Assembly: GCA_009731375.1 (NCBI GenBank) | Contig: BJOX01000007.1 | Coordinates: 979,027 to 1,043,026, forward strand | DNA length: 64,000 bases | Direction of reading: 5' to 3' | DNA from: Paulinella micropora | Lineage: Eukaryota; Cercozoa; Imbricatea; Euglyphida | Shown: positions 37,337 to 46,416 of the stretch, piece by piece | Layout of the letters: the number at the start of each line of letters is the position of its first letter | Position numbering within the stretch: the stretch's first letter is position 1 | The notes under the pieces: model-generated | The model's input: only the letters and a program-made list of their open reading frames with translations | What the model was told of the DNA's origin: nothing | Databases searched by the model: none | Program-made: the position numbers and the translations under genes

Positions 37337-38676
37337 ATGTCCCAATATAAATCATTACTGGGCCTTAATGAGTTGGCTGTTGATAGTCTAAATATACTTA
37401 ACTTAGACCTTACCAACACAAACATAGTCGGTCTGAATACAGACAGAGTGCCAGAAGATGCTGACCCCATAAATCTTTATTACACTGACGACCGATTTGA
37501 TACACGACTGGCTACCAAAAGCACCGCGGACATTAAAGAAGGACTTAATTATTATTGGACTGATAACCGCTTTGACACACGGCTCGCTTTAAAATCAACA
37601 ACTGACCTAAAAGAAGGACTTAATTATTATTGGACTGATAACCGCTTTGACACACGGCTCGCTTTAAAATCAACGACAGACATCAAAGAAGGAAAAAATT
37701 TATACTTCACAGAGCAACGAGTAAGGGATAATGACGAAGTCAAAGCCTCAACTCAACACCGCTCTAATACTTCCAATCCGCACCAAACCAGTTTATATAA
37801 TTTGATTGACACAAACATATTTGCACAAGCGAGCGGACAATACTTAACTTACAACGATGTAGAAGGCAAATGGAAGAATACAGCCCTTGGTTCAATTGAT
37901 ACACTTTCAGATGTGGTTATAACCGCACCAATAGCCACTAATAGTTATCTCACATATAATTCAATAAACTGGGTAAATAAAACATTTCCGATAAATGTTG
38001 ATGAAACAGGCAACATTAGTATGGGAAGGAAGAATATAACAGGAGTTAATTTACTAAATGACAAAGGTGTTGATGAATGGATATTTGAGCATAATGATAA
38101 TAATAATAAGGTGTCAGCAGCTGGAAGTATAGACTCACATAACGATGTGACGATAACAGGCTTTCCAGCAGATAATCAACTGATTATGTATAGCACGGGG
38201 CAATGGAGAAACACCACACCACCCTTTCTTAGATTAGACGGCACAGCCAGTATGACGGGAGGACTAAATATGGGTGGTTTTGCTATTTCAGGGGCTTCTA
38301 CGTATAATGGAATTAATCTCACTCATCTCGCAGTTGATGGTTCAGTGGTCAAACTAACAGGAGACCAAACCATCGGAGGAATAAAAACATTTAGCAGTAT
38401 AATAAATGCTAGTGCGGGTATTGATATGAAAAGCCAAAGCATAACAAATGTTAATCTTGTTGATGGTGTTGATGTTTCTACTCTTGACACTTCTGTCGTT
38501 AAACTAACAGGAGACCAAACCATAGCAGGGAATAAAAAATTTACATCAACTTTAGAAGTAAGTGGTTCGTCCAATCCTTCTACTTTTGACGGCATCGGCA
38601 TAGCCTTTGATACAAAAATAGGAATGATTGCAGCACAAAAAACAGCAACAGCGACTTGGTATCCGATACAAATAAC

Positions 38677-38686
38677 NNNNNNNNNN
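38677..38686. other. 10-N gap flanked by duplicated sequence
   Basis: About 70 bp before the gap recur directly after it with two differences (including a TAA), as expected for unmerged overlapping contigs from two alleles or copies. Confidence 0.85.
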
Positions 38687-38904
38687 CCTTTGATACAAAA
38701 ATAGGAATGATTGCAGCATAAAAAACGGCAACAGCGACTTGGTATCCGATACAAATAACGGGTTCGTATGTTGAGTTATATTCAGGTAATACTTTAATTA
38801 TAACCGCAACTGGAACAACATTAAGTTTGAATAACAACAAAATAACAAACTTAGCCACACCATCAGCAACAACGGACGGAGCAAACAAAAGTTATGTGGA
38901 TACA

Positions 38905-38955
38905 NNNNNNNNNNNNNNNNNNNNNNNNNNNNNNNNNNNNNNNNNNNNNNNNNNN
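38905..38955. other. 51-N gap in fibre gene
   Basis: By comparison with 6853..6906 of element 1 the missing stretch encodes one K-L-T-x-N-Q-T-I unit. Confidence 0.9.
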
Positions 38956-39110
38956 ATCAAGACATATAGCAGTGGTGTTGAAATAACTGGAAATTCAATC
39001 AATTCAACAACAAAAGGCACATTCATCGTTTTCAATTCTACCAGTAATATCGGGTCAATTGCTAGTTTGGATATGAAAACTGCAACATATTACAACTTTG
39101 AAATTTCTGC

Positions 39111-39120
39111 NNNNNNNNNN
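39111..39120. other. 10-N gap flanked by duplicated sequence
   Basis: AACTTTGAAATTTCTGC before the gap and AACTTTAAAATTTCTGC after it: an overlap that was not merged. Confidence 0.85.
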
Positions 39121-41103
39121 AACTTTAAAATTTCTGCGAAAAAAATAAGTTTTATTATTGACGGGACGATTGGCGGGTTGGGTAAATACTTCGGGGCTAG
39201 ATTGTAATAGTAGCAAAATAGCCAACCTTGGAACTCCGACATTAGCGGCCGATGGCGCGACAAAAGGGTATGCGGACACATTGGACGGGCAAAATGTAAA
39301 ACTAACAACAGACCAAACCATAACAGGAAGTAAAACATTTAATGGGGCGAGCACTACGATAAAATATCTAACTTTAACGAACAATGCCGATTTTAATAAT
39401 CAAACTATCACTAATGGCGGAAATATAACATATAATGGGGCGAGGATATTAAACCAAAATGGAGGAGATATATTCTTTTCACAGACATCAGGAGATTATC
39501 AGTATTTCTTATTTACTTTAAATACTGCTACAAGTGGAACCGCAGACCAAAGAGGTTATGTATTTACGAATGTAGCGTTTGATGTAAAAGGGGCGGGACT
39601 TTATATTTCAAAACTTTTGGATAATAAAAGTGCTTCGTCCTACATTGTCCGTTTTAACAATGCTGGCGGTATGCGATTTTATGGTGCTTTGGATATGAAC
39701 TCAAACAATATAACAAATGGCGGAACAATAACGGGAACATCAATCACTTCAACTGCTGGCATGACTACAACAACATTAACGGCAAGCGACAAAATAACAA
39801 CATCACTAACATCATCGATAAGCAGACCAATAATTATAGGAAACACATCAAAATCAGTGAATGGAGCGACAGGGGGCTTAGAATTATACGGGACAGCTGG
39901 TAATATCGGAGGGGCACACTTACAAGCAATAACAACGGCGGATGCTTATCCAACATTTCAATTATTAAACTGGGCACACGACAATATCAATTTATATTTT
40001 GATTGTTATTTCAACGGGACGAGCATATTATCTTCTAACACTTCTTCAAATTTTCAAATAGCGAAATACTTAAACAAACTAAGTTTTAATTATAAAAATG
40101 GCGGAACACTCGGCCAAGCGATAACGATGACAGAGGCGATATCTATTGATACAGCAGGCTTATTAACGACAAAGGTAATAACGGCAAGCGATAAAATAAC
40201 AACAGCACTAGGCAAACCGATAATCATAGGCAACTCAACAAAAGGGATAGGAGCAACGGCAGGTTTAGAATTATACGGAACGGCGAGTAATGTCGCAGGA
40301 GCACATATACAGGCAATAACTTCAACAGACATCTATCCAGTTTTTCAACAACTAAACTGGTCAGATGATAATGTCAATTTAAGTTTTGATGCTTATTTTG
40401 ATGGCACGAACTGGAAATCAAGCCACAGCGGTTCAAACTTTCTAATTCAAAAAGGTGGAAAACTCGCTTTTTATTACAATTCAGGAACAACGGTGGGAAA
40501 CAATATATCTTACACTGAGGCGATGAACATTAATACATCGGGAGATTTAAGCATCACAACAGCATCCAGCGGATTTTTAACATTAAGAAAAAGACCAAGT
40601 TCTACCTACGACCCACAAATATTTATGAAATCAGGAGGTTATTCAAATTATGGAGTGGTTTGTGCTTCAACTGGCATACTTCATGCTTGGACTACTTCAA
40701 ACTCAACAGGTGAACCGTCTGGTAGTTATAATTTTGTTCCTCTCAATGGTGCTTGGACAAACTCATCGGACAGGAGGCTAAAATCAGATATTAAAACATT
40801 AGACTGCGGGGATTGTTGTGAGAAACTAATGAAAATAAATTGTTGTTCATATTATTTGAAATCAGACGAAAAGAAAGAACAAAAGAACCACGGATTTATT
40901 GCTGATGAAGTTAAAAAAATATTTCCAGAGTTTGTATCCGAAAGTGGAATAAAAGCGGACGATGGAGATGGCTACCTTGAAGGCATAACATATACAAGTT
41001 TTATACCGATATTAGTCAGTGCTTTTCAACATGGCGGAAAAGGTAGTTAATTTAGAAAAAGAAAATAAAAATCTTATGAATATACTACAAGAAATTAGAG
41101 AAA

Positions 41104-41457
41104 ATGTCAAATAATACGACTAGACTTCACCGACCACCACCTATTATGAATATGGATGGCGAACTAACTCCCGAATTAAAGTCTCGTGTTCTTGAAGTAG
41201 AACTAAAGACTGAGGAAAAAAAAATAGAGCACGAATTGGAAGATAACTGGAATTGTTGTTGTATAAAAAACAGACCAACCGACAGCCGACTTATTAAATA
41301 CTTATTTCAAATGGGTATCATTATTGCCATTATAACCCTTTGTATCGTGAGGCTATCTGAAAAGAACTTGCCATGCGAGGTTGCTAACACTTATGTCGGT
41401 ATTTTAACATTGCTTATCGGCATTTGCCTTCCATCACCTTCTAGATCAAAGAAATGA
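41104..41457 (+). CDS. Two-TM membrane protein, element 2
   Basis: 117 aa, intact. Polar N-terminus, acidic helix E-E-K-K-I-E-H-E-L-E-D-N, C-C-C cluster, TM1 (I-I-I-A-I-I-T-L-C-I-V), short loop L-P-C-E-V, TM2 (V-G-I-L-T-L-L-I-G-I-C-L) and a Ser/Arg/Lys tail. Overlaps the fibre stop by 11 bp and the convergent Cys-rich gene by 12 bp. Possibly a virion membrane or holin-like protein; unknown. Confidence 0.75.
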   Translation: MSNNTTRLHRPPPIMNMDGELTPELKSRVLEVELKTEEKKIEHELEDNWNCCCIKNRPTDSRLIKYLFQMGIIIAIITLCIVRLSEKNLPCEVANTYVGILTLLIGICLPSPSRSKK

Positions 41458-41718
41458 GCATTCATATATATGTGTCCTGTACCAAGACGAACTATCGCTG
41501 GCACACATTAAAGGCAGTGCCTCGTCAAAACTACGACACATATTATTTCCGTTATTTATGAAAACACACTTAAACCCTGTTTCTATTCCTTTCTGAATAC
41601 AATAAGCACAACTCTCATTTTTTTTCTCACTGACCCGTGAGTAAAAGTCGCAGGCCGTCCGACCTAACACAGACCACACAAACAATAATATTATTAACAT
41701 TTGTATATTTTTGCTCAA
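41446..41718 (-). CDS. Small secreted Cys-rich protein, element 2
   Basis: 90 aa. Signal peptide M-S-K-N-I-Q-M-L-I-I-L-L-F-V-W-S-V-L-G, then a mature domain with the same Cys pattern as 10498..10755 and conserved I-N-N-G, C-R-S-F-x-E-A and W-Y. Conservation with a diverged middle suggests selection on the fold, perhaps for an extracellular or ER-lumen interaction. Confidence 0.75.
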   Translation of the reverse strand: MSKNIQMLIILLFVWSVLGRTACDFYSRVSEKKNESCAYCIQKGIETGFKCVFINNGNNMCRSFDEALPLMCASDSSSWYRTHIYECSFL

Positions 41719-41738
41719 AGATTTTTATAAAATCTTTG
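41716..41738. promoter_or_regulatory. Palindrome between divergent starts
   Basis: 10-bp arms CAAAGATTTT / AAAATCTTTG with a 3-base loop fill nearly all of the 26 bp between two divergent start codons. A related palindrome lies before the start at 43140. Confidence 0.65.
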
Positions 41739-41744
41739 TATAGA

Positions 41745-42107
41745 ATGACGGAGCACAAATACCAAAAGATTATTTTTCTGAGCAATGATTTTGCTGGAGG
41801 AAGCAAAACATTTAATAAAAATATTCAAATGTCATTCACACCAACCAAAATGAATGTTAAGTTTATCCACTATATGAACGACCAGACCGAAACCAAAACC
41901 AGAATTCTTTATATGGATAGAATTGGAATTATCGGCACATTTGCGGATAGCACCACAGCAAACATTTCAAACCTTAGTTATAATTTGGGTGTTGTCGGAT
42001 GGACTGACGGACAATATACATTTAAAGTCCTTGAAACTGACAGCGGAAATATTGACACAGGAAATTTAGCGGGAAGAATTGTTGTATGCCTAGAATTCTT
42101 AGGATAA
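41745..42107 (+). CDS. Conserved 120-aa protein, element 2
   Basis: Intact counterpart of 10781..11147, with start at 41745 after the palindrome. Beta-rich, no TM or Cys cluster, nearly invariant between the elements except at both ends. Probable small virion protein; not recognised. Confidence 0.75.
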   Translation: MTEHKYQKIIFLSNDFAGGSKTFNKNIQMSFTPTKMNVKFIHYMNDQTETKTRILYMDRIGIIGTFADSTTANISNLSYNLGVVGWTDGQYTFKVLETDSGNIDTGNLAGRIVVCLEFLG

Positions 42108-42111
42108 TAAT

Positions 42112-42257
42112 GATATTTATCAACTACACTCTCGTTGCTACCGCAACTCCCGTTTGTTGATAAACATCGAACACCGATTTATTTTAAACCATAAAGAAAA
42201 AACGATGTTTTAGAATAAGAGAGAGTGCGACAGTACGAAGCGTAATTCTAAAATATC
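42112..42257. repeat. Paired-hairpin module M5 (element 2)
   Basis: Hairpin 42112..42169, read on the minus strand, has arms TTTATCAAC/GTTGATAAA around GA-GTTGC-GGTA-GCAAC-GA. Hairpin 42204..42257 has arms TTTTAGAAT/ATTCTAAAA around GA-GTGC-GACA-GTAC-GA (one G.T pair). The last base touches the ATPase ATG. Element 1 has only 8 bases between the same two genes. Confidence 0.88.
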
Positions 42258-43082
42258 ATGCAAAAAATCAATAATGTCAAGGTGAAGCCAGTAAAACAAG
42301 AGGGTGATGGAAATAAAAAAGCAAAAGGTTATAAATTATTCAATGAGCCGTATGCCAACATATTTCTACTCGCCCGTAAGAAGAGCGGGAAAACGACAGC
42401 ACTCTTTGAAATACTGAAACGGACGACAGACAGAAAAACCCGTATTGTCATTATTGCTTCAACGATACACAAGGACTACATTTATAAAGCAATGGTAAAG
42501 CACTTTAAGAACAGAGGCAACCCGATGGCAATATATACCTTTCTTAAATCAGATGGTGTAAATGTCATTGATTATGAGTTAGACAAACTGAACAGACATG
42601 ACGAGCAACACGAAGGAGAAGTAAAACAGGACAAAGAAGAAATAGAGAAGCCACAATTTTTATACTTTGGAAAAGAAGAAAAAAAGAAACAGAGCGCCGC
42701 GGAGGCACCAAAAGAACGACCCAGCAAGTATATTTCTCCAGAGGTTGTTTTTGTTTTGGATGATTTAGGGAGTGGATTAAGAGACAAGTCCGTAAGTGAT
42801 TTGTTAAAAAAGAACAGACACTATAAATCAAAGGTGATTATGTCGAGCCAGTATCTCAACGACCTACGGCCAGAAGCCATTAAGCAATTAGATTATTTAT
42901 TAATCTTTCCGGGCCAGTCTCAGGATAAAATGGAACTTGTGTATAAACACTTAGACCTATCTTTTGACTTTGATTACTTTCTTCAAAAGTATCACGAGGC
43001 TACAAAGGAACGATTTAACTTTCTTTATGTTTCAAGTGTTGATGATGAACTTCGCAAAAATTTTGCCTATCGCATGAAATAA
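42258..43082 (+). CDS. A32-like genome-packaging ATPase, element 2
   Basis: 274 aa, intact. Walker A A-R-K-K-S-G-K-T-T at 39-47, Walker B V-F-V-L-D-D-L near 165. Nearly identical to element 1 except for a short A-A-E-A-P-K-E-R insert variant. Powers DNA entry into the capsid. Confidence 0.93.
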   Translation: MQKINNVKVKPVKQEGDGNKKAKGYKLFNEPYANIFLLARKKSGKTTALFEILKRTTDRKTRIVIIASTIHKDYIYKAMVKHFKNRGNPMAIYTFLKSDGVNVIDYELDKLNRHDEQHEGEVKQDKEEIEKPQFLYFGKEEKKKQSAAEAPKERPSKYISPEVVFVLDDLGSGLRDKSVSDLLKKNRHYKSKVIMSSQYLNDLRPEAIKQLDYLLIFPGQSQDKMELVYKHLDLSFDFDYFLQKYHEATKERFNFLYVSSVDDELRKNFAYRMK

Positions 43083-43111
43083 TTATTTTTGTAATTATTT
43101 TTATTTTTGCT

Positions 43112-43133
43112 GAAAGATTTTTTAAAATCTTTC
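43112..43133. promoter_or_regulatory. Palindrome before the small basic gene
   Basis: GAAAGATTTT / AAAATCTTTC arms, 6 bp before the ATG at 43140. Similar to 41716..41738. Confidence 0.6.
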
Positions 43134-43139
43134 TATTAT

Positions 43140-43457
43140 ATGGTAGTTAAAACAACTCGTGTTGAAGTCATTCCAACAATCGGCAAACGAACAATTAACT
43201 CAAGCACCAACATGGCTGGAGGTAAAAAGAAAACTGGACGGAAGAAGGGCAAGGGGCAGGCTGGCGGTAAAATTAACTGGCAAAAAGTTGGGAAAACCGC
43301 AATGGCTGTTGATAAATTTCTTCGCAATAATAAGTTAATCTCTAGGACTGCGGGGGCATTAAGTAGCGTTGGGGTACCTTACGCAGGTAGTGTTGGTGCT
43401 GTGGCATCAAGACTGGGGTATGGTAAGCAGAGAGGGCGAGGAGCACTCAAATTCTAA
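43140..43457 (+). CDS. Small basic virion-type protein, element 2
   Basis: 105 aa from ATG 43140; an upstream in-frame ATG at 43107 lies before the palindrome and is less likely. G-G-K-K-K-T-G-R-K-K-G-K-G basic arm, helix V-D-K-F-L-R-N-N-K-L-I-S-R-T, A/G/S-rich stretch, end L-G-Y-G-K-Q-R-G-R-G. Possible core or membrane-active peptide. Confidence 0.75.
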   Translation: MVVKTTRVEVIPTIGKRTINSSTNMAGGKKKTGRKKGKGQAGGKINWQKVGKTAMAVDKFLRNNKLISRTAGALSSVGVPYAGSVGAVASRLGYGKQRGRGALKF

Positions 43458-43510
43458 AAGATGATATTTTGAAATAAACTAATTGAAAAATATTTTTTTG
43501 TTTGTATAGA

Positions 43511-45412
43511 ATGGTCGCTAAGACTAAGAAGGTGAAAAAGACGAAAGTCCGTCCACCGCGGGTTTATAGAAATAAAAGCGGGAAGCCGTATATTATCCAG
43601 AAGGGTAAAAAATATTGTCTTAATTTCGGTAAGAAAACAAATGATATGAGCACACTTCAAATTGTTAAACTTTTTATGAAATACTTGAGCAGACCAAAAT
43701 CAAAGCGAGCACCTAAGCGAAAAGAAGACTTGCGAAAAGTCCAGAGTTTGTCGGAGATTGAACAAAATACTAGAACCGCCATTAATGACCACTTAGACAA
43801 ACTCAGAAAGGAGAAATACGAAAAGATTGATGAGATTGACCAAAAAGAGAAAAAAGCACGAGTTGATGCTGAAGAAGAAAAGAAGAGGCAAGAAAGAAAA
43901 GACATAGCAGATGCTAAGGAAAGGCAGGATGAGTTAGCAAGGATACACCGCAATGAACTATCCGACATAAAGGAACGACAAGAACAAAAAGCCAGAGAAC
44001 TAAGAAGGGAGCAAAAACTCATAGATGATGTAAAATATGAAGAAGATAGAAAAAATAGGATACAAGCATTACCACCGCCACCACAATATCAATATATTAT
44101 GCCACCACAGCAGGGGCAACCACAAGAACAACAGGCACAGCCAGAGGTAAAAGTTAAGCCAAATAAAGAATTTGAAGACTATAAAAAATTAATCATAAAT
44201 TCTGGAGTTTTTACTCAAGCAGATATAGATAATTGGGTTCCTAGCAAAATACAAAGTATAGCAGAAAGCATAAAACAATTTCAAGAACAAAAACTGACAA
44301 TGGACCAAATGAAAAAATCGCTAGGAGCACAAGAAGCATTAAATAAAAATATAGGAAACAAACTAGAGGAGGCTAAATACAGATTAATGTTGAAGAATGG
44401 ATTGTCAAATAGTAATGTTGAAAAAAAACTGACTATTAAAATTCTTGGTGAAGCACTAAGGGAAAAACTTAAAAATGAAGGCCACGATGTTAAAGGTTGG
44501 ATCCAAAGGTCATCATGGATAATAGACAAAATTGTAGAACATAAAATAGATGTTGGACAAAATAAGGACGAAGTAAAAAAGAAACTAGCGGAATATTTGG
44601 GCTTACAAACTGGAACTGGTTTAGAAGATTTGATTAATAAAGTGTTTTCCGTAAAAAACATTAAAAAGTATTTATCACGAAAAGAATGGGTTCATTCAAT
44701 GAGAAAAAAAGATTATGTTAATGCTCTTATAAATAAATATAGAAATGAGCAACTGGATGGGGTTTCGCCCCATACCATACCCACGAGCGTCGCGGAGACA
44801 CCAGAGCAACAGCAATCAGAGCCACAGCCAGAGGAGCCACAGCAAGATGAGCGAAGCGATTTGGAAGGGCTTGTCCCCTCACAACAAGAGCCACAGCAAC
44901 CAGAGGAACAACAGGGTGATGGTCGCGGTTTAATGACTAATGAAATAGATGATATAATGAAAAAATATGGATGGTATCTCGGAGCAATAGCCAGTGATGA
45001 AATCTACAAACTAAATCCAGAAAAAAGAAAGCGATACGGATTTATTATGAATTTGGACAATCACAAACAAGCGGGGTCTCATTTGATTGCTATATGGGTA
45101 AGTCTGGATAAAGACAGGAGTGTTGAAGTGTATGACCCTTTAGCACTTTACGAGCCGACGGAAGACTTTCAGCAACAAATAAAACAACTAATTGACCGAA
45201 GCCACCCCGATAGTTATTTATTAATGAAGGTTAATCAAGTAAAACGACAATCAGACACATCGGATACCTGCGGATGGCATAGTATGAGGTTTTTAATGGA
45301 GCGAGCAAAAGGTATTAAATTCAAATTTGCCAGTGGCTACACAGACTTAAAAGAAGAAGAAGCAGAAAAATTAAAAGCACAGAATGGTTATGGATTTGAC
45401 ACCTTTTTGTAA
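43511..45412 (+). CDS. Coiled-coil protein fused to adenain-type cysteine protease, element 2
   Basis: 633 aa, intact. Residues 1-60 form a basic domain (V-R-P-P-R-V-Y-R-N-K-S-G-K-P). Residues 70-180 are a long E/K/R coiled coil, 190-220 P/Q-rich, 225-415 helical, and 420-475 an E/P/Q/S linker. The protease domain runs from about 478, with His in G-S-H-L-I-A-I-W, Asp in V-E-V-Y-D-P-L and Cys in D-T-C-G-W-H-S-M. This is the C5/C48 triad used by adenoviruses and Polintons to mature capsid proteins. A fusion with a long N-terminal scaffold-like part is unusual; the coiled coil may target the protease into the assembling particle. Confidence 0.88.
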   Translation: MVAKTKKVKKTKVRPPRVYRNKSGKPYIIQKGKKYCLNFGKKTNDMSTLQIVKLFMKYLSRPKSKRAPKRKEDLRKVQSLSEIEQNTRTAINDHLDKLRKEKYEKIDEIDQKEKKARVDAEEEKKRQERKDIADAKERQDELARIHRNELSDIKERQEQKARELRREQKLIDDVKYEEDRKNRIQALPPPPQYQYIMPPQQGQPQEQQAQPEVKVKPNKEFEDYKKLIINSGVFTQADIDNWVPSKIQSIAESIKQFQEQKLTMDQMKKSLGAQEALNKNIGNKLEEAKYRLMLKNGLSNSNVEKKLTIKILGEALREKLKNEGHDVKGWIQRSSWIIDKIVEHKIDVGQNKDEVKKKLAEYLGLQTGTGLEDLINKVFSVKNIKKYLSRKEWVHSMRKKDYVNALINKYRNEQLDGVSPHTIPTSVAETPEQQQSEPQPEEPQQDERSDLEGLVPSQQEPQQPEEQQGDGRGLMTNEIDDIMKKYGWYLGAIASDEIYKLNPEKRKRYGFIMNLDNHKQAGSHLIAIWVSLDKDRSVEVYDPLALYEPTEDFQQQIKQLIDRSHPDSYLLMKVNQVKRQSDTSDTCGWHSMRFLMERAKGIKFKFASGYTDLKEEEAEKLKAQNGYGFDTFL

Positions 45413-45445
45413 AAGATATTTTCTAATATATAGATTTTTGAGGTT

Positions 45446-45473
45446 GTAGGTGGTTTTTATAAAAAGCACCTAC
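45446..45473. promoter_or_regulatory. Palindrome before the minor capsid start
   Basis: GTAGGTG and CACCTAC arms around a T/A-rich loop, directly before the ATG at 45475. Another of the hairpins placed at gene starts. Confidence 0.6.
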
Positions 45474-45474
45474 G

Positions 45475-46336
45475 ATGGAGTATAAAGGAGGCAGGTCGAG
45501 CGGTATATACTACATAAATAGTAAAAATAGAATAACGGGAACAGACAGCGACTTTACACACGAAGTCAATATGAAGGGGCTAGACAATCCCACACATTGT
45601 AAAATTCTTCATATTTATGTGCCGAAATCGTATTACTCTGTGGCTTCACCATATAATACTTTTACATTATCCGAAGACGGTTATGAGGCTTTAATTACAA
45701 TACCTGAGGGCAACTACACAATGAACAACTTAAAAAATAAGTTGTCTGAGATACTGACGGCAGAAAGTCCGAATGACTATACTTATGTTGTCTCAAGCAA
45801 CAATACAAACACAGAAGCGGAGGATGGTAAATGAACATTCAGTGTTTCAAATAACGGAGGTATTCAACCGCGGTTTATATTTGATGCTGATACACGTATT
45901 CACGAGGTAATGGGTTTTGATAGAAATTCAACATATTTCTTTGCTAATGATTTTATTAAATCGCCGAATGTAATTATTCTAACTGGTGAAAAAACTTTGT
46001 ATCTTCAATCGGATTTGGTGAATGAAGGTGATAATCATGTGCTTCAAGAAATATACACAGCNNNNNNNNNNAGACTTTATACCTTCAATCGGACTTAGTT
46101 GGTCAAGGAGATAATCATGTGCTTTTGGTTCTGTCATTTACGACGGCTCTGGTAGTGAATACGGAAAAACATTGTCTATTAATTCAAACAACGTATTCAG
46201 GTTTTATTTGACGGACGAAAACGACCGAGCAATTAATCTTAATGGTTTAGGTATCGTTATGACTTTATTGGTTTATCGTGAAACTAATTATTTTAGTTTA
46301 TTTAATTCATTTTTCAATTTGTTGAAATCCAAGTGA
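45475..46336 (+). pseudogene. Minor capsid (penton-like) protein, element 2, stop and gap
   Basis: Start M-E-Y-K-G-G-R-S-S-G-I-Y-Y-I-N-S, typical of the single-jelly-roll vertex protein (I-N-S-x-x-R..F..L-I-P..Y-T-M-N-N-L). Interrupted by an in-frame TGA at 45832..45834, where element 1 has a Leu codon, and by a 10-N gap at 46062 flanked by duplicated sequence. The end F-N-L-L-K-S matches element 1. Preceded by a palindrome G-T-A-G-G-T-G..C-A-C-C-T-A-C (45446..45473) touching the ATG. Confidence 0.8.
46062..46071. other. 10-N gap flanked by duplicated sequence
   Basis: The stretch CTTCAATCGGA.. before the gap is repeated after it with substitutions; unmerged contig overlap or two alleles. 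Confidence 0.85.
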
Positions 46337-46359
46337 TTGATATTTATTTTAATTTTTTT

Positions 46360-46373
46360 TCTATAAATATATT
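46360..46373 (+). promoter_or_regulatory. Likely late promoter of MCP, element 2
   Basis: TCTATAAATATATT after a T run, as at 14836..14849; 44 bp before the MCP start. Confidence 0.6.
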
Positions 46374-46416
46374 TTGTGCATTAATCAACTTACACCACTT
46401 AAAAACAAAACAAAAA

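Larger units (their letters stand above)
37337..41114 (+). pseudogene. Phage-like fibre with S74 chaperone, element 2, gapped and frameshifted
   Basis: Same architecture as 5274..9373: three YYTD/YYWTD-x-RFD repeats, Thr/Asn-rich shaft repeats, an S74 domain with S-D-R-R-L-K (about 40770..40788) and G-F-I-A-D-E-V, then a coiled coil. It is interrupted by gaps at 38677, 38905 and 39111 (two of them flanked by duplicated sequence), a frameshift near 39180 and a 2-base loss near 41031. The natural stop TAA at 41112..41114 overlaps the start of the TM gene by 11 bp. S74 domains fold trimeric fibres and then cleave themselves off. As the likely attachment fibre it would decide host range. Confidence 0.85.
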
